A DNA stretch of 21,905 nt from Paramacrobiotus richtersi (Eukaryota; Tardigrada; Eutardigrada; Parachela; Macrobiotidae). Positions within the stretch are counted from its first letter, which is position 1. Each line of letters begins with the position of its first letter. This document shows, one piece after another, positions 1 through 8,800 of this stretch. The DNA lies in the NCBI GenBank assembly GCA_034698045.1, contig JAQGAU010001032.1, positions 1 to 21,905 of the forward strand, in the 5' to 3' direction. The translations under genes were made by a program, and so were the position numbers. Under the pieces are notes generated by a model. The model saw only the letters and a program-made list of their open reading frames with translations, had not been told where the DNA came from and did not search any database.

Positions 1-124
1 TTAATATATAAAATTAATATATAAAATTAATATATAAAATTAATATATAAAATTAATATATAAAATTAATATATAAAATTAATATATAAATTAATATATA
101 AAATTAATAATAATTAATATAGCT
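1..124. repeat. AT-rich tandem repeat, 13-bp unit
   Basis: The unit TTAATATATAAAA is repeated head to tail about seven to nine times and becomes irregular after about position 88. It lies in the intron upstream of the first visible exon of RBM19 copy A. A degenerate version sits at the homologous place in copy C (about 19338-19450). Copy B lacks it: its equivalent intron (9599-9716) is only 118 bp. Confidence 0.9.
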
Positions 125-299
125 AAAATTAAAATAGAATAATATAAAATTGATATTGAAGACAAACGCAATTTGGACATGATGCCAATGGCATACAAAT
201 CTATCTGTACATATCTATTTGTATGTGTGTAAAAGTGAATGGAGGTTGCCACAGATGAAAGTACAATTCTAGTAACTTCACCGGTTGTTTGTTCCGTAG

Positions 300-2479
300 T
301 TTTTCTCCTCGGTGGGACGTGTCAGGCGAGCCACGGTGGCGCGCAAGAAGAATCCGCGACAGGAAGGTCAGGATTTGATTTGTAACAGTTGTGTTTAGTT
401 TTAACAATTTGACGCATTTAGTCCTAGCCGGTTTTTATGTGAAGTGATTACCGGGAAGAATTACAAATAATGAAGGAAAAAATTCGAAACTTTGACAAAG
501 ATCCATTACAAATTAATAAAATTAGGCGATAATTTGTCAGGTAATTTCTTAGTGTTGACTATTGCCATATTATGCGCGTTTAGCATACCCAATTGCTTTT
601 TTATGTAAATGACTACGAAATGAATGTTGTGGCAACAGTAGTCAGAGAAGAGGATGTGGGAGACTTGTGCCATTGTACTACGATATATTTCATATTCGCA
701 TATGTGGTTCACGGGGTTTCCTGTCTCAGTACGTTATATTTGTTTAAAAAAAGTTAGTTCCTTGTAGTAAGTCAGGAGTTTATTTATTAATTATTATTAA
801 CTTAGAAAACGACAATAAACCATGTGACATGTGTTTGTAGGGGGATTTTTGTCGATGGGCTTTGGATTTGTGGAGTACGCCACGCCCCAACTGGTCCAGG
901 AAGCCCTGAAGAAGCTGCAGCACGGCATGCTAGATGAACATGCCGTTGAACTCAAAGTATCCGATCGGACCACTCAGTGAGCTTATAAGAGTATCTGCCA
1001 GTGATTTTTACTAATTAAGTGGATTTTATTAATGTATTAATCAGATTAAATTTGTTTCCCATTGTTTGCTTTGAATTTCTTATTATTACCGTTGATGCTT
1101 GTGGATGAATTTTTGTAGTTACATTTTTATGTAGTACATAAAGAATTCGGTGTTGTGGTTAATCTGTAGATTTTTAAATCGTTATTTTAATTGTTTATTA
1201 ATTTTATTATTTAATTCTGCTGTTTGTGTTGCTGATTTATATTATTTCATGCTCTGAGAGATCGTTTTTTACTCTGACTTGAATTCACTTTCATAATTGA
1301 CAGCGAATCCAGTTCCCAGAAGCGCAAAGACCCCTCAACAGCCAACGCGGCGTCCACCAAGATTGCGGTGCGCAACATTCCCTTCCAAGCGACGGAGAAG
1401 GAGATTCGTGACATTTTCAAGTTGTGCTGTCGGCAATAACAACGGCCATGTTTACCACAGTATATTGTGTGTTTTCAGAGTTTTTGGTGACCTCAAATCT
1501 GTCCGACTGCCCAAGAAGATGGGAGAAGTGGGCACACATCGGGGATTCGGATTCGTTGATTACCACACCAAAGCCGATGCCAAGGTACCGGAAACCATCC
1601 CTTTATCTGCATGTACTGTCGTTTGATATTATTAATTAACCTTAATTAAATTAACCTTAAAAAAATAAAATTAAAAACTATTAATAAAATTAAGAATAAA
1701 TTTATAAATAAATTAAAAATAAATTAAAAAAGTTAAAATTTTGGAAGAATTTCTGAAAGTATTTATTTTGGTTATTTTCGTAATTCGGATTTCGAGTAGC
1801 TGTTAGATTGCTTAGCTTACGGATTCGAAAGAAAGTATTATCCAAGAAGTCTGAAAAATAGTTTCACATAATATAGAAATTGTGTAAATGACTACGAATT
1901 ACAAAATGAATGATTTATCTAGTTAGCTGGAACCGAATGATGACAATTTATGCCACTATACTACGATATTTTATAGTAATATATGTGGTTTTGCTGGTAA
2001 ATTACGCAAGTTTTAATAACATTCTAACATATATGGATAATCAATGATATGCAGTTAACGTTGACTTTTGCTAAAGACAGTGTGTGATTGTACTTTGCAG
2101 CGAGCCTTTGAAGCGTTATGCCACAGTACGCATTTGTATGGGCGCCGACTGGTTCTGGAGTGGGCGGCCACGGATGAACAGGATGTGGATGTCTTGCGCA
2201 GTAAAACCGCCGAACACTTCCACGCTGGTCAGTTTGTGCACACTTTAACAGAATTTGCCAGAAATAACCACAAAACCACAAAAAAAAATAAAAAAATGGA
2301 TAAATGCAATAAAAATTATATTGGCGGGACAAACTGATTTTTTCCATGTTTTGTACAGTAACATTGAACGTTCGGATTTTACAGACACTCCCAGTCGCAA
2401 GAAAGTGAAAAAAGCCAACATCCGCCAAGAACTGGATGAGAATACGCACAAAGCGGACGGCATGGAGGAGGACGAGTGA
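300..2479 (+). CDS. RBM19: RBM19/Mrd1 copy A, 3' part (RRM5 to stop)
   Basis: These are the 3' exons of an RNA-binding protein 19 (yeast Mrd1) homologue, a nucleolar multi-RRM protein of the small-subunit processome acting in 18S rRNA maturation. Exons by frame and splice phase: 300-366, 841-976, 1304-1420, 1479-1584, 2101-2227 and 2385-2479 (stop TGA 2477-2479). They encode the middle of RRM5, its RNP1 MGFGFVEY, a linker, RRM6 with RNP2 IAVRNIPF and RNP1 RGFGFVDY, the conserved stretch ALCHSTHLYGRRLVLEW, and a basic then acidic tail ending in MEEDE. All joins keep frame and lengths equal those of copies B and C (67, 136, 117, 106, 127, 95 nt). The donors at 367 (GTCAGG) and 1421 (GTTGTG) are weaker than in copy B. 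Upstream exons lie outside the window, so it is unclear whether this is a full gene. About 95 percent identical to copy B in exons by eye. Confidence 0.88.
605..690 (-). repeat. SINE-like element, copy A intron
   Basis: On the minus strand this starts with ATCGTAGTACAATGGC and ends about 85 bp later with ACATTCATTTCGTAGTCATT. The head resembles a tRNA internal promoter A box. A near-identical element sits at the homologous site of copy C (19955-20040), so the insertion preceded that duplication. Confidence 0.55.
1636..1740. repeat. A-rich AATTAA/AAATTAA simple-sequence tract
   Basis: The intron between 1584 and 2101 holds a low-complexity tract built from AATTAA and AAATTAA blocks. It recurs at 21020-21125 in copy C and is missing from the same intron of copy B. 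It carries no coding signal. Confidence 0.75.
1884..1972 (-). repeat. SINE-like element, copy A last large intron
   Basis: On the minus strand it begins with ATCGTAGTATAGTGGC, whose TAGTATAGTGG part matches a tRNA A box. It contains GGTTCCAGC (B-box-like) and ends in TTCGTAGTCATTTACA. Orthologous copies lie at 11096-11183 (copy B) and 21295-21373 (copy C), so this insertion predates all three units. Confidence 0.6.
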
Positions 2480-2843
2480 AACGGGCGCTTTTTGTTCCGA
2501 ATCGTGCAGAGTGTTGTTAACGGGTTTGGGAAGGTTGTTTTTATCTTGCGTTTGAACAGAATTACTCTGCTTTGAGTGGGGAATTAAGCAGAACCTTAGT
2601 TTCTTGTGCGGATTGGTTTTTATGCTGTTAAATGGGAAAGAAAGAGAAGAATCGAGGAAGATTTTAGCGGTTGTTGAAATAAAGATGCGTGCATTTGGAA
2701 GTCAAGCTTGAAAGCAAACGTTGTCATAAAAATACGGAGTAATATCATTTCAATGACCGTTGAAGAATAGAAATAAAGTTGTATGACCTGATCGATCAGA
2801 ATGAGGGACATACGGAATGTTTTGAAAATAAAATTATTCAAAA
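2480..2843 (+). other. 3' UTR of RBM19 copy A with polyadenylation signals
   Basis: The sequence after the TGA is strongly conserved with 11691-12060 behind copy B, as expected of a duplicated 3' UTR. AATAAA occurs at 2678-2683 and 2772-2777; only the second is also present in copy B (11980-11985), so it is the better candidate. TCTGCTT followed by AAGCAGA (about 2565-2596) could form a 7-bp stem and is kept in both copies. Confidence 0.6.
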
Positions 2844-2924
2844 AGTAATTTGTTTGGCCCGCTCTTAACGTACTGACTTTATTTCGTACTTTACTGTATA
2901 AAGTAATTAACGTAACCTATTTTT

Positions 2925-3335
2925 TCCTGCCGCCAAGTGAGGGCGTAACTTTATTCGGTACAATACAATACTCGCAACGGCATGTGTATATTATTGAACT
3001 GCGTCAGCAGTCGATAGTCCCAACGACTGACCAAGAGCTGGGCGCATCGGCTGGCCACAGAATTGCAGTGCAGAATCTCCAAAATCCGACTGCGTCGAAT
3101 TTCTTTTCGTTTTGCCCATTCCACGGATTTCCACCATCTTCCAATTCCCAATTCTTTTAAAATCTTGTCCGCTAATTCAGCGAGATGGTTGTGTATCTTT
3201 AGCCTTGACTAGCCCAAGGATACATATTATTAGCAGCGTTTCTGTTCTGATCTATCTCTCAAATCTCTCTCCGCAGCCACTCAAAACAGCTGCGTACGTC
3301 TGACCAGGATTTAAGTATAACAGGGTTTAAGAGCA
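2925..3335. promoter_or_regulatory. Conserved spacer / upstream region of BTB-BACK copy 1
   Basis: The spacer between RBM19 and the BTB gene is highly similar to 12145-12568 before BTB copy 2, strongest at about 2940-3120. No clear TATA box is seen. It must hold the BTB promoter and 5' UTR unless that gene is transcribed from elsewhere. The minus strand has an open frame here, described separately. Confidence 0.45.
2951..3101 (-). CDS. Candidate terminal exon of an antisense gene (unrecognised)
   Basis: On the minus strand an open frame reads through RILEILHCNSVASRC and ends LRVLYCTE, with its TAA inside the hexamer AATAAA, as if a compact minus-strand gene ended here. The same frame exists behind copy B (about 12164-12315). 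Differences seen there include three amino-acid changes (A to G, M to K, R to Q) and one silent change, so purifying selection is not shown. I do not recognise the protein. In copy B a TAG preceding the conserved part might be a 3' splice site, but copy A has TGG there. It could be a chance frame in a conserved spacer. Confidence 0.25.
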
Positions 3336-4583
3336 ATGGCTGGACCATCAAAGACACCTTCCGTCTGGGGATGGCGCGGCGCAACGTCTGGAGTGGTTGA
3401 CCGTCTGAAACAGCTGCACGACACTGGAGAGCGCCGTGATGTTCAGTTTGCAGTGGGACGCGAACACGGAAAGGAGCAGCTGTTCCGTGCGCACAAGTAC
3501 GTGTTGCACGCGCTATTCCCCAGATTCCGCATGAATAACGGCGTTTCTTCCTCAGGCTTGTTCTTGGCAGCGGCAGCGATGTGTTGGATGGGATGTTCTA
3601 CGGAGAAGTTCGTGAAACCACTGAGAAACCGATCGAGGTCCCCGATATTCTGCCACAGGCCTTTGCTATCATGCTCAAGTATGCTGGTTGACAACTTGAC
3701 AGCTTGTTGCTGGACGCAGTTGATCGTGTATTTTGTGTAATTAAAGGTATTTGTATACAGATGTCGCCGAGGAGCTGAGCGTGGAGAATGTTTTGTCCAC
3801 ATTGTACTGTTCGGAAAAGTACGGCATTTCGAAGCTGTTTGACATTTGCGTCGAATATGCCGTTGGGAACGTCGATAAAAGCACGTGCCTTACCATGCTG
3901 GAAGCGGTAGGTGTCAGTCAACAGAATCTGTGAACTTCCTTAAGCAAAATGCTCATCGTCGTAGGCAACGGTTTTGGAGGCGGAGTTACTGGTGAGCAAA
4001 TGCCTGGAGATCGGGGACATACTCTGTACACTGAGCTGAGCTGCTGAGCTGAGCTGCTGCACTGAGTACACTGAGCTGCTGCAGTCCGAAGGGTTTTTGC
4101 AACTGAAGAAGGAGACTTTGCGGCAGTTGTTGAGCCGAGATACTCTCCTTGTCGAAGAAGAGGACGTGTACAAAGCTGCACAACGGTAATCCCTGTCCGC
4201 GCTGCCATTTTCTGTGCTTGACTGATTTTCGTGTTTCAGCTGGGCCACAAAGGCTTGCCGATCCCAACAACTACAGCCAACTGCTGCCAATTATCGCTTC
4301 GTCCTGGGGGAGGTATTATTTCTAGTCCGATTTCCGCTGATGGACGATGAGCAGCTTGCCAATGGTCCTCTAGCTGTAAGTGTTAAGAGCCAATACCGCT
4401 TGAAGGAGAGCTGAGACAGACAAGCAACGGTATTTGTAGAATGGATTGCTGCTGAACGAAGAACTACTCAATAAATACCAGTTCAAATACGCAGCGAAGA
4501 AACCGGCCATTCCCTTCTCGGGTATTCCTCGCTCTTCAGGCATCGCTTCTTGGGATTATATTGTCGCTGGCAGTATCGTTTAG
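3336..4583 (+). pseudogene. BTB-BACK protein copy 1 (BTBD6-like), premature stop
   Basis: Six exons by splice phase: 3336-3496, 3556-3678, 3747-3906, 3965-4185, 4240-4375 and 4440-4583. The start is the ATG of MAGPSKTPSVWGW, shared in form with copy 2. After splicing, the BTB fold shows AHKLVLGSGSDVLDGMFYGE, then IEVPDILPQAF and YLYTD; the BACK part shows SKCLEIGD, LLQSEGFLQL and FVLGEVLFLVRFPLMDDEQL. In BTBD6-like proteins these domains recruit cullin-3 ubiquitin ligase substrates, and a PHR domain normally follows; none is seen here, the frame ending at TAG 4581-4583. Exon 4 is 42 nt longer than in copy 2 because of a TGAGC/CTGCTG-rich insertion (about 4030-4072) that keeps phase but brings an in-frame TGA at 4037-4039. 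Introns are 54-68 bp. Called a pseudogene for that stop, though a truncated BTB protein is possible. Confidence 0.8.
4031..4075 (+). repeat. TGAGC/CTGCTG short-repeat expansion in BTB copy 1
   Basis: Overlapping CTGAGCTG and ACTGAG units were inserted into exon 4. Comparison with copy 2 (13265-13275) shows a net gain of exactly 42 nt. The flanking coding frames on both sides are intact. Confidence 0.85.
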
Positions 4584-5858
4584 TTTGAACGCGCGGCAGT
4601 ACTGTATTTCAGTACCAAGAGCCCAACTGTGTATCAGTTTATATTCCTCTGCGTTTCCCTGTGGATTTCCGTCTTCTATGTTACCGTCTTCATCCGTCAT
4701 CGACATCATGATTCAGATCGTTCGTAATTGGTGATTATTGGTCAGCAAGACGGTAGGTCAAACAGTTGTCAGTTTTGGTGCTTTTACATTATGTTGACGT
4801 AAGCTGCAGTTGAACAGTTGGTTTATTTTTGATCGTATCTGGAAAATGTAATTTATGTAAAAGTGTAATGTAAATATAGCAGTTTATGTTTAGTTTGAAA
4901 ATGGTTGTATTGAATTTAATTGCTGATTTGAATAATTGTCATGATCGCGCATGGTCTTTGGTGAAGCCTGTCTTGAATACAATCAATAAATAACAAGTTA
5001 ACCAACTTGACGAAGTACAGCATCGTCAGTCACTCAGTGGTGTAGGTTGCCTTAGAACAGTGGCTCAGGACAGACTCCATTGAATGCCAATATCCTTGTA
5101 TGACATTTCACAGTTAGCAACGGCAAACGCATCATTCAAATTTCAGTAGGATAGTTTTTTTTCTCTGAGGCGATTGTCTGCTAAAGATTGGGTTATTAAT
5201 TACTTTAATTAGAAGTAATGCGTTTTATTTGCGTCATTGTACTGCATGCTTGTTATGCAGCGATACTTTGCGCCAGATCTGCCGTTCGTCTTGGTTTGAT
5301 GTTCCGACGTTGTTGTAATTTATGATTTTGTTTTTTTCTTCGTATGGAAATATTAAAATATTAGGAAGTCACGTAGTGGAATTTAATTAATTTCGGTAAC
5401 CTGCGTGTATTCGAAGGATTAATTTTAACGCCGAATGTAGTTGCTGCACCTTGATCGTCAAATCGTAGATGAATCGCATACCGTAAAAGCCATAAAACAG
5501 GACAATCTGTTGTCATTACATATGCGGTATCAGCGGTAAATTTTATATCTTCGTGCTTCATAATTTTGCCAGGCTTCGTTTCGTACTTTTTTGAGTCTTG
5601 TTTTGTATATGTTTTGCACCTGGTGCCGAGATTATTGTTTATCTGCTTCCGCGCTTTTTACTTAGAATGAATTAATTTGCCAAAGTTTTTTCTAATTCAA
5701 ATTTATTTATTTGCGTGTTTTCTCATTACAATTAATTGATTTATGTCGATGGTTTCTAACTAAAATTAATGGATTTATTTCGGTATGTTCTTATTAAACT
5801 TAATTAATTGATGTCGGTGTTTTCTAAATAAAATTAATTTTTTGGTAATTCCCATTAG
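4584..5858. other. Gene-free stretch between BTB copy 1 and RBM19 copy B
   Basis: No convincing exon was found on either strand. In particular, nothing here resembles RRM1 of RBM19, although the first exon of copy B requires a coding exon upstream. Positions 4635-4700 may hold a worn GH16-like tail (see findings). AATAAA near 4985 could end the BTB transcript. The last 170 bp are a degenerate minisatellite. Confidence 0.6.
5670..5842. repeat. Degenerate minisatellite, about 35-41-bp units
   Basis: Four to five diverged units share the pattern ATTTATKTCGGTGTTTTCT followed by a variable spacer and AAAATTAATT. The array ends about 15 bp before the acceptor of the first RBM19 copy B exon. Unit boundaries are approximate. 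Confidence 0.6.
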
Positions 5859-8800
5859 GTCGAAGCATGCCGCGAACTGGGCGACGCCGACGCCCCCCGC
5901 CCCTGGTCGCAGCACAGCGCCGAGTCCTCCCGCTTTCAGGCCAAAGAGAAATCCGGTAAAAAAACCCGAAAAACACCCCGAACCCGCCAAAAAACCCTCC
6001 AAAGTGGCGGAAACCCGTTTCCAGCAGCTCCTGCGCAATCCACTACTCTCCGAAGCGGAAAAAGCCATGCTGGAGAAAGCCAAGGACAATCCCGAGTTCA
6101 TCGAGTTCCTGGAGGTGCAGAAACGCAAATCGGGGGTCAGTTTGTGGGATAACGACGACGTGGGGGTCAAGCAGGCCAAACCGAAGGAAGTGAAGGCGGA
6201 GCCGGTGGAGGAAGTCAAGGAGGACTTTGATAAGATGAAATTTGCGGTGAAAATGAAGAAACTCCCCAAATGGGTCAAGAAAGAGGGGATCAGGGAGTTT
6301 TTCAAGCCGCTGGTGCCGGCGCGGGTGTATCTGCCCAAGAAAGCTCGAGGTTGGTGTGCGGAACAGGAGCTCAGTTTTAAAATTTTGAGGAAAATCCCAT
6401 CATGAAAAAAGTCGAATTATTTGGAGGAAAAAGAAGTAATTATGTCGATTTTTTATTTTTTTTTATTTTTTTCAATTTATTGATGTCTTTAGTTCTTATC
6501 GTTCTCTTTAACTGTGATATTGCCGTCAACGTAGTGCAGTGGCTAGTGAAACTAGAAATTACAGTGTATACAGCCAGCTCCGGAATACACTTCACAGTTA
6601 TTACATGTTTTTGCCGATTTGATCATATTTTATTGGTAGAAATCGCAGCGGCTAAAACAGCGCATCGATATTATTGCTAAAAAGTTACAGCTTGGAACTG
6701 ATTTGGCGTATAATGGATTCCGTGCGGAATCGTTTCTTTCATTGGGTTTTTTTTACAGATATTGCATTTGTGCAGTTTAACAGCGCTGAGGATGTTGGTA
6801 AAGCGGTGGCGTATGATCAGCGATTGTTGGATGGGAAAACCGTGCATATTGTCCGCTGCCAGGACGACGCCGAACCCGATACAAAATCGGAAGTACCAGC
6901 AGTATCAGAAACGGAAAAATCTGCGGATAATGTTGTGGACACGGTCAGTGATTCGGGGCGATTGTTCATCAGGAATTTGTGTTTCCGGTGTACTAGTGAG
7001 GATCCGGAGAAGCTCTGCTCCAAGTTTGGTAAGTGACGAGTCACGTCGTTGTGTAAATGCCCGTGTAATATTGTGATGCATTGCAGTTGCATACTGTGAA
7101 GCATCTTCGTAGTGTAGTGGCTCCTCTACAGCCGAGTTTTCCATTTGAATGGGGGCGTGTTTCGCGTACACAATCTCTGCATACATTTGTAGAAACTAAT
7201 TTTTTTAAGGTTTACCTTAGTATCGAAAGTATTATTTCCATTCTTTGTCGACAGTTTATTTTGCCCGGTTATTGGAATGCATTGCTCGCGTTCGCTTACA
7301 GTTAACTACGATGTGTTGGGTGCTGTTGTAAATTGGAGCATTTCGTAGTGTAAGGGCCCTACAACGCTCGGATTGTTGGTCCTTGCGATTGAATGGGACA
7401 TGTTTGTGTCGTGTTACAAAGACAATATTCTGCACTACATTGTTTACAGTACTTTTTACTGTTTGACATGATATCGAACATAAATCTGGGCTCAGCTTTT
7501 GACGTCCGTATTGTGTGGATTTGCAATAATTTCGTGTAAAATTATCTTATTTACTAAACTACCTGTTTTTATCGGGCGATATTTAGTGTTTCTAGCGATG
7601 GTTTCTGAAAAGCGATGGTACGAGGATGCTGAAAAAATCGGCTGAAATGAGTGATGTTAGATTGTGTTCTGTTTCTTCTCTTAGGGCTCGTGGCCGAGAT
7701 GACACTGCCGGTAGATCAACTGACGAAACGGTGTCGCGGCTACGCTATCGTCACCTTTGCGCTACCGGAAGATGCCGTTAAAGCGCTGAATGCTCTGGAT
7801 GGGAAAGATTTTCAGGCATGTTTTCTACAGAACAATAGTCATGTGTTATTAATTGAGTAATTATTTGTTATTATATTTCATTTAGATGTATTAAAATTTA
7901 GTTTGCATTTAATTATTTAACATTTTTCTTTGCTCGATGTTTTTTTTGTATAATTATCGCATTTGTTATTTTTTATATTTTGCATATGTCCTGTATATTT
8001 TTTGTTAAAAATGTTTTCTGATCAAGATGGTAAAAATTAATGGTGAATTTTTTGCAGGGACGAACATTACATGTGATGCCTGCGCAGCCAAAACCGGAGC
8101 AAGAAAAAGTGGAAAAATCAGCCGAGAAGACGAGTTCGTTCAAGAAGGACAAGGCCGACAAACAGAAGCAAGACACTGAAGACAGCCACAAGTCAGTACG
8201 GTGAAAATGGGAGTTTCATACCATATCGATGAGAAAAATATCCTTTTATTTGTTGATTATTCTGTAGTACTGGTGGACGAAATAACTAGAAAAGAGTAGA
8301 TTATAAAATTAAACTAGAAAATAAAAACAAATAAGAATTAAAAAAAATAATTAAATAATAGTTTAAAAAATTATAAAATAAATTAGAATTATAAAATAGT
8401 ATAGAAAGCGGAAAAATTAGTCTAGAAAGGTGACAGAATATCGTAGTCATTGTGTGAATGTTGTACAGGCCGCACACATGGAACAGCTTGTTTATCGGCG
8501 TCAGTTCCGTCGTCGAAGCCATGGCGCAGCGCTACAACGTGGCCAAGAGCGCCGTTCTAGATGCGGATGGTTCCAAGCAGAGCACCGCCGTCCGGGTGGC
8601 ACTCGGGGAGACCCAGATGGTCAACGAAACGCGCGACTTCCTCCTGGCCAACGGGGTCAACCTGGACCCCTTCTCACGGGTAAATTACATTTCATGCGTA
8701 AGATCAACAAACAGTTGACAGTATACTCCAGTCGTGTGGTGATTTGCAGCCGGCATCGGCACGTAGCAAGACGGTGATGCTGGTGAAAAATCTCCCAGCC

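Noticed and set aside
1-124. CRISPR array or bacterial origin repeat
   Set aside because: Units abut with no spacers and the context is a eukaryotic intron.
3497-3740. Unspliced reading of BTB exon 1 through 3740
   Set aside because: The spliced join using the GTACGT donor at 3497 and CTCAG at 3555 gives the canonical HKLVLGSGSDV BTB motif, and is conserved in copy 2.
5775-6338. Minus-strand open frame of 187 codons
   Set aside because: Mirror of the first RBM19 copy B exon, whose plus strand clearly encodes the RBM19 linker and RRM2.
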